64,000 nucleotides of DNA from Streptomyces sp. 71268. GTDB lineage: Bacteria; Actinomycetota; Actinomycetes; Streptomycetales; Streptomycetaceae. The notes under the pieces are model-generated. The model was not told where the DNA came from and searched no databases. It was given only the letters and a program-made list of their open reading frames with translations. The DNA lies in NCBI RefSeq assembly GCF_029392895.1, contig NZ_CP114200.1:6082501-6146500 (forward strand), written 5' to 3'. How positions within the stretch are numbered: position 1 is the stretch's first letter; the number at the start of each line of letters is the position of its first letter. This document shows positions 38,833 to 49,216 of the stretch, piece after piece. A program made the translations under genes and the position numbers.

Positions 38833-40329
38833 TCACCGCACCACCCGCGGCAACCGCAGGCTCAGCACCGCGGTGACCGCGATCGTCGCGAGCTGGACCA
38901 GCAGCGTGGTGGTCAGGGCGTCGCGCATGCCCACCGAGGCCGCGCGGGAGAGGAAGAGGGTGCCGAGGGTGGCCACGCCCAGGGCCAGGGCGGACTGTTG
39001 GGTGGTCACCATGACGCCGCTGCCCACGCCGGCCCGGTCGCTCGGCACGTCCGCGAGGACGATCCGGAAGAGCACCGGCAACTGGAGCGCCTGGCCGACG
39101 CCGGCCAGGACGAGGCCGGGGGCGAGGGCCGGGATGCCGGTGTCCGGCCAGCCACGGGCGACGGTCAGCAGGAAGATGCCGATGCCAAGGCCCTGGATCA
39201 GCGCGCCGACCGTGACCACCCGGCTGCCGTACCGGCCCACCAGACGCGGGCCGGCCAGCGAGACCACGAAGAACGCCACCGCCATCGGCACGAGGGCGAG
39301 CCCGGCGGCCACCGGGCCGTAGTCCATGCCCTGCTGGAGGGCGACCGCGATGACGAACATGAAGCCACCGAAGCCGATCGAGAACGGCACCACCAGCACG
39401 AGGCCGCGGCTGAGGCCGGGCAGCGCGAACAGGCTCGGCGGCACCAGCGGCACCCTGCCGGCCCGGTCGGCCCGGCGCTCGACGACGTAGAAGACGGCGG
39501 CGACCACGGGGAACGAGCCGAGCAGCAGCCACGTCCACAGCGGCCAGCCCGCCGCCCGGCCCTCGGTCAGCGGCAGCAGCAGGGTGATCAGGGAGAGCGC
39601 GAGCAGCAGGGTGCCGGGGATGTCCACGGTGGTGGGCCGGTCCGAGCGGGTCTCGGGCACCGTACGCACGGCCAGGGCCAGGCCGATCAGCGCGACCGGC
39701 ACGTTCACCAGGAAGACCATGCGCCAGCCGGTGCCCCAGAGGTCGGCGGCGACCAGGACGCCGCCCAGGATCTGCCCGGCGACCATGGAAAGGCCCGCCG
39801 TCGCTCCGTACAGGCCGATCGCGCGGGCGCGCCGACCGCCGGCGGTGGTGGCGTGGATGGTGGCGAGCACCTGCGGCAGCATGAACGCGGCGGCGGCGCC
39901 CTGCGCCACCCGGGCCGCCACCAGGCTCCACGCGTTCGGGGCGAGGCCGCAGGCCAGCGAGGTGATGCCGAAGGCCGCCATGCCCGCGATGAAGAGCCGG
40001 CGGCGGCCGAACATGTCACCGAGGCGCCCGCCGAGTACCAGGAGCACCGCGTAGGCGACGCCGTATCCGGCGACGACCAGTTCGAGTACGGCGGGGCCGG
40101 CGTGCAGGTCGTGGTCCATCGCCGGCAGGGCGACGTTGACGATGAAGAAGTCGATCAGCGGCAGGGCCGCACCGAGCAACACGGTGAACAGCCCGAGCCC
40201 GCTGAGCGTGGCCGGGCCAGCGCCGGGGCCCGTGCCGGCCGGCCGTGGCGGGTCGGCCGTGGCGGACGCGGACGCGGAGGCGGGAACGGGGGAGATGAGG
40301 TTGGCGGATCGCACTCGGGTCAGGTTCAC
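38833..40329 (-). CDS. MFS multidrug-type efflux transporter (EmrB/QacA group)
   Basis: A 498-residue proton-driven exporter with about 14 hydrophobic helices. The first helix ends LPLIDFFIVNVALPAMDHDL (motif D1-like), then motif A GGRLGDMFGRRRLFIAGMAAFG, motif B-like AARVAQGAAAAFMLPQVLA and motif C in GATAGLSMVAGQILGGVL. The N-terminal 40 residues are Ala/Pro-rich. It likely exports drugs or endogenous metabolites. It is divergent from an MmyB-like regulator across a 104-base gap with nested inverted repeats, so that regulator probably controls it. Confidence 0.92.
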   Translation of the reverse strand: MNLTRVRSANLISPVPASASASATADPPRPAGTGPGAGPATLSGLGLFTVLLGAALPLIDFFIVNVALPAMDHDLHAGPAVLELVVAGYGVAYAVLLVLGGRLGDMFGRRRLFIAGMAAFGITSLACGLAPNAWSLVAARVAQGAAAAFMLPQVLATIHATTAGGRRARAIGLYGATAGLSMVAGQILGGVLVAADLWGTGWRMVFLVNVPVALIGLALAVRTVPETRSDRPTTVDIPGTLLLALSLITLLLPLTEGRAAGWPLWTWLLLGSFPVVAAVFYVVERRADRAGRVPLVPPSLFALPGLSRGLVLVVPFSIGFGGFMFVIAVALQQGMDYGPVAAGLALVPMAVAFFVVSLAGPRLVGRYGSRVVTVGALIQGLGIGIFLLTVARGWPDTGIPALAPGLVLAGVGQALQLPVLFRIVLADVPSDRAGVGSGVMVTTQQSALALGVATLGTLFLSRAASVGMRDALTTTLLVQLATIAVTAVLSLRLPRVVR

Positions 40330-40355
40330 GGGTACGACGATCGCGCGGTCCGTAG

Positions 40356-40398
40356 CCAGGTACCAGAGTGTCCTTATCCTGGTATCGACACTACCTGG
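40356..40398. promoter_or_regulatory. nested dyad in the MFS/regulator gap
   Basis: CCAGGTA (40356-40362) pairs with TACCTGG (40392-40398), with GTGTC (40368-40372) and GACAC (40386-40390) as an inner pair, and TACCAG/CTGGTA between. These overlapping inverted repeats are the likely operator for the divergent regulator. Confidence 0.65.
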
Positions 40399-40433
40399 AA
40401 AGTGGATCTCCCATCCCGCACCCTGGAGACATG

Positions 40434-41306
40434 ATGACGACCGGGCAGGCCGCGGGCCACGACGTACGGCGCAGCGAACTCGCGGCCTTCCTGCGGAGCA
40501 GGCGCGAGCGCGTCGTGCCCGAGCAGGTGGGGCTGCCGCGCGGCCGGCGGCGGCGCACGCCCGGGCTGCGCCGCGAGGAGGTGGCGCAGCTCTCGGCGGT
40601 GGGCGTGACCTGGTACACGTGGCTTGAGCAGGGGCGCGACATCCACGTCTCGGCGCAGGTGCTCGACGCCATCGCGCGGGCGCTGTTGCTCGACCCCAAC
40701 GAGCGCGAGCACCTGTTCACGCTCGCCGGGGTGGCCGACCCGGCGCCGGGGACCGAGTGCGCCACCGTCTCCGACCCGATCCGGACGTTGCTGCGGCAGC
40801 TCGAACCCATCCCGGCGTGCGTGCAGAACAGCCGCTACGACCTGCTGGCGTACAACCGCACGTACGGCAACCTGCTCTGTGACCTGGACTCGCTGGCCCC
40901 GCAGGAGCGCAACTGCATGTGGTTGGCCTTCACGCACCCGGGCTGGGAGCAGGGGCTGGTGGACCGGCAGGAGGTGATCCGGGCGATGGCGGCCAAGTTC
41001 CGTTCGGCGATGGCCGAGCACATCGCGGAGCCGGCCTGGAAGCACATGCTGGGGCGGCTCCAGGAGGCGTCGTCCGAGTTCCGGGAGATCTGGGAGCGGC
41101 ACGAGGTGATGCGCACGACGCCGGGCCGCACCAAGCGCTTCCTCAACACCCATGTGGGGCTGCTGCACCTCGACTACCAGATCATGTGGCTCGGCCCACG
41201 CCAGGGGCCGCGCATGATCACGTACGTGCCGGCCGACGCGGAGTCCCGGGCGCGGCTGGAGCGGCTCCACGAGCTGACGCTCGCGCGACAGGTCGCGGCG
41301 GCCTGA
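40434..41306 (+). CDS. XRE-type regulator with MmyB-like ligand domain
   Basis: A 290-residue transcription factor. The N-terminal helix-turn-helix has RSELAAFLRSRRERVVPEQV, then RRRRTPGLRREEVAQLSAVGVTWYTWLEQGRDIHVSAQVLDAIARAL, the pattern of the large streptomycete MmyB/XRE group; the C-terminal PAS-like MmyB domain follows with YDLLAYNRTYGNLLCDL and DYQIMWLGPRQGPRMITYVPAD. These proteins often sit divergent from a pump or oxidoreductase and respond to a small ligand, reported in related proteins to be a fatty acid. ATG 40434 has GGAG 5 bases before it; ATG 40431 is one codon earlier. Confidence 0.92.
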   Translation: MTTGQAAGHDVRRSELAAFLRSRRERVVPEQVGLPRGRRRRTPGLRREEVAQLSAVGVTWYTWLEQGRDIHVSAQVLDAIARALLLDPNEREHLFTLAGVADPAPGTECATVSDPIRTLLRQLEPIPACVQNSRYDLLAYNRTYGNLLCDLDSLAPQERNCMWLAFTHPGWEQGLVDRQEVIRAMAAKFRSAMAEHIAEPAWKHMLGRLQEASSEFREIWERHEVMRTTPGRTKRFLNTHVGLLHLDYQIMWLGPRQGPRMITYVPADAESRARLERLHELTLARQVAAA

Positions 41307-41578
41307 CCGGATTGACCGGCCCGCTCGCCCTAGGCGACCCGGGTACCCGGTCGGCGGCGGTGCGGGGCAGCCCGCGCGGCGGCCCGGCGTACGCACCAGA
41401 GCCGGTGCCGGCGGGCTGGGTGGCCGCGCGCCCCGGTGCCGCGCGCCGATGGGGGACAATAAGAGGTCTGCCACCCGCTGCCCGAGCACCCGCGGCATGC
41501 GCGGTGCCCCCGGCACCCGCGGCGGAGGCGACGCCCCAGCACCCCGAGCACCACGAGAACCGGAAGGACGCGTCCTAG

Positions 41579-42814
41579 ATGACCGCCGAGACCCAGCCGC
41601 TGTACGTCGGTACGCACGCGGTGGTGCCCCCGGTGATCCTCGCCCCCATGGCGGGAATCACCAACGCGCCCTTCCGCACCCTGTGCCGGGAGTTCTCCGG
41701 CGGCAAGGGCCTGTTCGTCAGCGAGATGATCACCACGCGGGCGCTGGTCGAGCGGGACGCGAAGACCATGCGGCTGATCCACTTCGACGGCACCGAGAAG
41801 CCGCGGTCCATCCAGTTGTACGGCGTGGACCCGGCGACCGTCGGCAAGGCGGTCCGCATGATCGTGGACGAGGGCCTGGCCGACCACATCGACCTGAACT
41901 TCGGCTGCCCGGTACCGAAGGTGACCCGCAAGGGCGGCGGCTCGGCGCTGCCGTACAAGCGCCACCTGCTGCGGGCCATCCTGCGCGAGGCGGTCGCCGG
42001 CGCCGGCGAGCTGCCGGTGACCATGAAGATGCGCAAGGGCATCGACGACGACCACCTGACCTACCTGGACGCCGGGCGGATCGCGGTGCAGGAGGGCGTA
42101 CGGGCCATCGCGCTGCACGGTCGCACCGCCGCACAGCACTACGGCGGCGAGGCGGACTGGTCGGCGATCGCGCGGCTCAAGGAGGCGGTGCCGGAGATCC
42201 CGGTGCTGGGCAACGGGGACATCTGGTCGGCACAGGACGCGCTGCGGATGATGCGCGAGACCGGCTGCGACGGGGTCGTGGTGGGGCGCGGCTGCCTGGG
42301 GCGGCCGTGGCTGTTCGGCGACCTGGTGGCCGCCTTCGCCGAGCCGGCGACACCCGGTGCCACCCCGGGCGGCGCGAGCGCCGCGCAGGCGCCCTCCGAG
42401 GCCGTCGGCGGCGCCGCGTGGGCGGCCCTGACGCGGGGCCCGCAGGGGTCGGCCGCGCCCACGTTGCGCGAGGTCACGCGGGTGATGCTGCGCCATGCGG
42501 AGCTGTTGGGGCAGTGGCTTGAGGACGAGTCGCGCGGCGTCATCGACTTCCGTAAGCACGTGGCCTGGTACACCAAGGGCTTCTCGATCGGTTCGGAGCT
42601 GCGTAGGCGGCTCGCCGTCGCCTCCTCGCTGGCCGAGTTGGCCGCTCTGATGAGCGAAATGGACCTCGACCAGCCCTGGCCCGCGGGTGCGGACGGTCCC
42701 CGGGGCCGTACGTCTGGCCGAAACCGCGTGGTTCTGCCAGACGGGTGGCTCAATGATCCCTACGACCGGGCCGAAATCGGAGCCGAGGCCGAATTGGACA
42801 CCTCCGGTGGCTGA
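41579..42814 (+). CDS. dusB: tRNA-dihydrouridine synthase
   Basis: A 411-residue FMN enzyme that reduces uridine to dihydrouridine in tRNA with NADPH. FMN-binding starts LAPMAGITNAPFRTLCREF; the catalytic Cys is in HIDLNFGCPVPKVTRKGGGSAL; ALHGRTAAQHYGGEADW and LGNGDIWSAQDALRMM complete the barrel. The protein is longer than E. coli DusB (about 320), with a roughly 35-residue Ala/Gly-rich insert near residue 255-290 and an extra C-terminal tail, both usual in actinobacteria as I recall. The ATG at 41579 follows GGAAGGACG. Confidence 0.93.
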   Translation: MTAETQPLYVGTHAVVPPVILAPMAGITNAPFRTLCREFSGGKGLFVSEMITTRALVERDAKTMRLIHFDGTEKPRSIQLYGVDPATVGKAVRMIVDEGLADHIDLNFGCPVPKVTRKGGGSALPYKRHLLRAILREAVAGAGELPVTMKMRKGIDDDHLTYLDAGRIAVQEGVRAIALHGRTAAQHYGGEADWSAIARLKEAVPEIPVLGNGDIWSAQDALRMMRETGCDGVVVGRGCLGRPWLFGDLVAAFAEPATPGATPGGASAAQAPSEAVGGAAWAALTRGPQGSAAPTLREVTRVMLRHAELLGQWLEDESRGVIDFRKHVAWYTKGFSIGSELRRRLAVASSLAELAALMSEMDLDQPWPAGADGPRGRTSGRNRVVLPDGWLNDPYDRAEIGAEAELDTSGG

Positions 42815-43258
42815 CGGGCCCCGGTTTGACGGCGTGATTCTCGCCACGTGTGATCGGTAGTTTGCTCAGATGAGCATGCTCATTTGAAGATCCATTTACC
42901 CTTCTGAGCGCACACACCTCTCCAATGCGTGGCACTGAGTGCCACCCCTGCCGCCTTCGACAGTCATACGGATGGCCGCTCTCCGCTTGTGGCTCATCGC
43001 TGCCCGTGTCCAGAATCGAGCTGTCCGCAAGTCCCGCGTTCGGAACCTGAACGCGGTTCCGCGCCCGTCGGCTTCCCGATGGATCACAGGTCTCGTGGTG
43101 TGGATCACTTTCGATCTCGTGGCGGCCGGCCAGTTACGGCCGAATGTCCGCCGAGTGGACGTACCCATGCACCTTCGATCTGGGTACGCTCCCCGCCGTC
43201 AGGGCAGCCGTCCTCCGGGCCCACATCCCGGGGGTACCTCAGCGAGGTGTCGAGAACC
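42815..43258. promoter_or_regulatory. intergenic region before ppdK with a central palindrome
   Basis: This 444-base gap contains a perfect 14-bp palindrome ATGAGCATGCTCAT (42870-42883) that extends as CAG...TTG on the flanks with one wobble, preceded by a half copy TTTGCTCA. It is a candidate operator. The rest is less GC-rich near 42890-43130. Open frames here are not protein-like, so the region is probably the regulatory leader of ppdK. Confidence 0.55.
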
Positions 43259-45991
<2,733 letters not shown>

Positions 45992-46001
45992 CCCCCTGAG
46001 C

Positions 46002-46054
46002 GGGCCCGTTCCGCGGGCCCACGCCGTCGGCGGCCGGTGCACGAACACCGGCCG
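46002..46054 (+). terminator. two hairpins after ppdK
   Basis: GGGCCCG-TTCCG-CGGGCCC lies 11 bases after the stop, and CGGCCGGTG (46031-46039) with CACCGGCCG (46046-46054) forms a second perfect 9-bp stem. Together they probably end the ppdK transcript. Confidence 0.65.
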
Positions 46055-46245
46055 TCGACGGTCACCAGCAGACGAGCACGCGCACCACAACGTCCTCGCG
46101 GGCCAGGCCAGGCGAGGGCCGCATACCACCGGAAGTCGTCCCCTTCGTAGCGGGGACCGCGTCGGGGACACCCACCCTCACCCCCCGGCACCCGGTCTCC
46201 TCGCCGTAGGCGGACTACGGCGGGAGCACGGCTCCGGCATACGAA

Positions 46246-46278
46246 AGGGGGCGGCGCCTGTGCGAGGCGCCGCCCCCT
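46246..46278. terminator. 14-bp-stem hairpin upstream of the winged-helix gene
   Basis: AGGGGGCGGCGCCT (46246-46259) and AGGCGCCGCCCCCT (46265-46278) are exact complements around GTGCG. On the minus strand it is followed by TTTCG, so it looks like a terminator on that strand, though no minus-strand gene precedes it here. The rest of 46055-46556 is spacer and promoter sequence; a GGGGG ribosome-binding site ends it. Confidence 0.55.
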
Positions 46279-46556
46279 ACTACTCCCCCCACGGGAGCCG
46301 TTGCCGCCGACCAGATGTGCGGCGGCAACTGATGCTCAACGGCCTTGCGGCGCCCGTTACCCCCCACGGGAACGAGCAATCCGGCCTGAGCACCCACCGG
46401 GAAAATGCCCCTGCCTTTTCCCACGTCCAAGCATTCCGGTTGGACATGTTGGAGCGCGACCCGTTTCAACTCTGGCCAAAAGGGCGTGGTAACTGCTCGT
46501 GTTGGGGTGCATACTCAGGGATTGGGGGAACTACGGATGCCACATGTGGGGGTTTA

Positions 46557-47663
46557 GTGCTGCGCGTCCATTTCACAAGCGTGGACCTGGCACGGCTGCG
46601 GATGGCCGCTCGCCCGGACGCACTCTGGGAAACTATTTTAAGTTTCCATCGACTTCGCGAGAAACAAGCGGAGAACATCTTCGGCGAATGGCGCTCGCAA
46701 ACGCGGGCGCGACTGCATTCCGAGCCCCGGTTGCTGGCACCCCTGGTGCCGCAACGGGGCTATTTTCCCGACTTCCTGACGCCGTCCGAGGGCGTCATCG
46801 GCGTCGAGGAGGCGATGGAGGCGGTGCGGGCCACGCCGGCCGAGAGGTTACGCACCGAGATATCCCACCTCCCGGCGGGACGCGCCCTGCCGGCGTGGAT
46901 GCGCCCGATGGCCGACGGCGAGGGCGCCGACCGGGCCCTGGCCCGCCTCGTGGACACGCTCCGGGACTACCACCGGGCCGCCATCGCACCGTACTGGCCG
47001 CACCTGCACGCCCGCATCGAGGCCGACCGCGCCGCCCGTGGCCGGGCCCTGCTGGACGGCGGCGTGGACGGGCTGCTGACCTCGCTGCCGGCCACCATGC
47101 GCTGGCGCCCGCCGGTCCTCGAAGTGGACTACCCCGTGGACCGGGACCTGTACCTGGACGGGCGCGGACTGCTGTTGCTGCCCTCGTTCTTCTGCCGGCG
47201 CACGCCGGTCACCTTCCACAACCCGGCGCTCACCCCGGTGCTCGTCTACCCGCTCGACCACGCCGCGGGCCCCGCCCTGGTCACGCCCGCGCGCTCGCTG
47301 GTCAAGCTCGTCGGCTCCACCAGGTCGGCCGTGCTCCAGGGGATAGGCGCGGGCTGCACCACCAGCGAACTCGCCCGCCGGGTCGGCGTGTCGCTCGCCT
47401 CAGCCAGCCAGCACGCCACCGTGCTGCGCGACGCCGGGCTGCTGGTCACGCTGCGGCAGGGCAGCGCCGTGTTGCACACCCTGACCCCGCTGGGCATCGC
47501 CCTGCTGCGCGGCGGCAGCCCGGGGGAGCGGCCACCGGGGCCGGAGGCCGCCGGGCCCGGAGGTGGCGGATCGTGGGCCGGCCGGCCCGCCGCGCACGCG
47601 ACGGACCGACCCGAGCCCAGACCGGTGGCTACGAGCGGAACGGCCCCGTCACCTCGTACGTGA
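46557..47663 (+). CDS. ArsR-like winged-helix transcriptional regulator
   Basis: A 368-residue protein starting MLRVHFTSVDLARLRMAARP, with a long N-terminal domain (about 240 residues) rich in Arg and His, and a C-terminal ArsR-type winged helix: TRSAVLQGIGAGCTTSELARRVGVSLASASQHATVLRDAGLLVTLRQGSAVLHTLTPLGIALL. This family is abundant in streptomycetes, with the helix-turn-helix at the end, and targets are mostly unknown. GTG 46557 follows GTGGGGG. The 60-residue tail after the winged helix is Pro/Gly-rich and its end overlaps the 3' end of the opposing PhoX-like gene by 35 bases. Confidence 0.85.
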   Translation: MLRVHFTSVDLARLRMAARPDALWETILSFHRLREKQAENIFGEWRSQTRARLHSEPRLLAPLVPQRGYFPDFLTPSEGVIGVEEAMEAVRATPAERLRTEISHLPAGRALPAWMRPMADGEGADRALARLVDTLRDYHRAAIAPYWPHLHARIEADRAARGRALLDGGVDGLLTSLPATMRWRPPVLEVDYPVDRDLYLDGRGLLLLPSFFCRRTPVTFHNPALTPVLVYPLDHAAGPALVTPARSLVKLVGSTRSAVLQGIGAGCTTSELARRVGVSLASASQHATVLRDAGLLVTLRQGSAVLHTLTPLGIALLRGGSPGERPPGPEAAGPGGGGSWAGRPAAHATDRPEPRPVATSGTAPSPRT

Positions 47664-48786
47664 TGCCGCCCGACGAACTGCCCGTCGTGCCGCGCTGGCT
47701 GGAGAAGTAGAGCCGCTGCCCGTTGGGCGAGAAGGCCGGGCCGGTGATCTCCGAGCCCGACTGGCCGTTGATCCGCAGGAACGGCGCCACCACGTCGTCC
47801 GGCGTGATGATGCAGATCTCCATGTTGCCGCCGTCCTCGGCGATGAACAGGTCACCGGACGAGGAACCGGTGACGTTGTCCACGCCGGAGAGCGGGGCGG
47901 AGCCGCTGACCAGCGAGTCGTCGTAGGCCAACTCGTAGGTGTTGTTGGTCAGGTTGAGCTGCCACACGCGGTTGTCGCCCTTGGTGGTGAACCAGACGGT
48001 GTCGTTCGCGTAGTGGCAACCCTCGCCGCCGTTGAACCGCTTGGCGCCCGAGACCTGGTCGCGCGTCACGGTCGGCGCCCCGTCCGGGTCGGGCACGTTG
48101 GCCCAGGTGAAGGAGCCCGAGGAGGACGTGCCCGCCTTCAGCACCTGGAGCGTGCCGGAGGACAGGTTGCCCCAGGTGGTGGGGACGAAGCGGTAGAAGC
48201 AGCCGTTGGACACGTCCTCGGTCAGGTAGATCACCTTGCGCACCGGGTCGGCCGCCGCGGCCTCGTGCTTGAAGCGGCCCATCGCGTCGCGCCGGGTCGC
48301 CGCGTTCACGCCCCACGGGTCGGTCTCGTACACGTACCCCAGGCTGACCTCCTCACAGGAGAGCCAGGTGTTCCACGGGGTCTTGCCGCCGGCGCAGTTC
48401 TGCCGGGTGTTGGAGAGCACGCGGTGCGCGCCGGTGATGGTGCCGGAGGAGTTGAACTTCACGGCGCCCACGCCACCGTTCGGGCTTACCTCCGAGTTGG
48501 AGACGTAGATCCAGCCGGTGCCGTCCGCGAAGCAGGCGCCGCCGTCGGGGGCGTTGTGCCAGGTGTACGAGGTGCCGGCGACGGTCTGGCCGGAGCGGGC
48601 GATGATCCGGCTGGTGAAGCCGCTGGGCAACTGGATGCCTCTGGCGTCGGCGGAGCCGAGCGGGCCGTACGGGCCGGAGCCCGGCTGCGCCGGGGCGGCG
48701 TATGCGGCCCCGCGCATCAGGGTGCCGCCGAAGGTCGCTACCGAGGTGCCGATGACTGCGCCGCGCAGGAAGGTGCGTCGTTCCAC
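47629..48786 (-). CDS. Tat-exported PhoX-like (DUF839) protein
   Basis: A 385-residue exported protein. The Tat signal is ERRTFLRGAVIGTSVATFGG with the twin Arg at residues 3-4, ending at AAYAAPAQ. The mature part is a DUF839/PhoX-type beta-propeller: WHNAPDGGACFADGTGWIYVSNSE, TWLSCEEVSLGYVYETDPWG, RFKHEAAAADPVRKVIYLTEDVSNGCFYRFVP and NGGEGCHYANDTVWFTTKGD. The ETD and CEE acidic clusters resemble the calcium/iron ligands of PhoX alkaline phosphatase, but the protein is shorter than classic PhoX, so activity on phosphate esters is unproven. GTG 48786 has GGAG 6 bases upstream. No clear PHO box was seen in front of it. Confidence 0.87.
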   Translation of the reverse strand: MERRTFLRGAVIGTSVATFGGTLMRGAAYAAPAQPGSGPYGPLGSADARGIQLPSGFTSRIIARSGQTVAGTSYTWHNAPDGGACFADGTGWIYVSNSEVSPNGGVGAVKFNSSGTITGAHRVLSNTRQNCAGGKTPWNTWLSCEEVSLGYVYETDPWGVNAATRRDAMGRFKHEAAAADPVRKVIYLTEDVSNGCFYRFVPTTWGNLSSGTLQVLKAGTSSSGSFTWANVPDPDGAPTVTRDQVSGAKRFNGGEGCHYANDTVWFTTKGDNRVWQLNLTNNTYELAYDDSLVSGSAPLSGVDNVTGSSSGDLFIAEDGGNMEICIITPDDVVAPFLRINGQSGSEITGPAFSPNGQRLYFSSQRGTTGSSSGGITYEVTGPFRS

Positions 48787-49216
48787 GGTCCACTCCAGAA
48801 AGGGGAAGACAACCGACGGCCGGGCGGCCTGCCGGGCGGACTCCGCCCAGGTCACAGGGCGTCGCATCGGGCGGTGCCCGCAAGCCGCGGAGACTATAGG
48901 TCGGGTTTTGACGGGGCAGCAACAACTGGTGGCGTGGGGTGGGTACCGCGATGGCTGAAGTTCGCCCGCCCTTTTCCGTCCCACCCCTTCCGGTAGCGGC
49001 ACTACGCCTCCACCCGCTCACGGCCCGCGATAGGCCCTGGTCAGAGCGGTGCGCCGAAGCCGATCCGCAGCGCGCGGCCCGCGCCCGGCGGCGCCGGAGG
49101 CCGGGCCGTGCCCTGTCCCACCGGCGCCGTGACCGGCCGGCACGGCCCCATGTCGCGGGGGCGCGGCGCCTCTTCGAGGGGGCGCGCGGGCGACCGCCAC
49201 GCTCCGCGCGGGCTGA
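48787..49216. other. intergenic region upstream of the PhoX-like gene
   Basis: The 430 bases between the APC permease stop and the PhoX-like start contain a less GC-rich patch near 48895-48930 that may be the promoter. No gene, direct GTTCACC-type PHO box or strong hairpin is seen. Confidence 0.4.
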
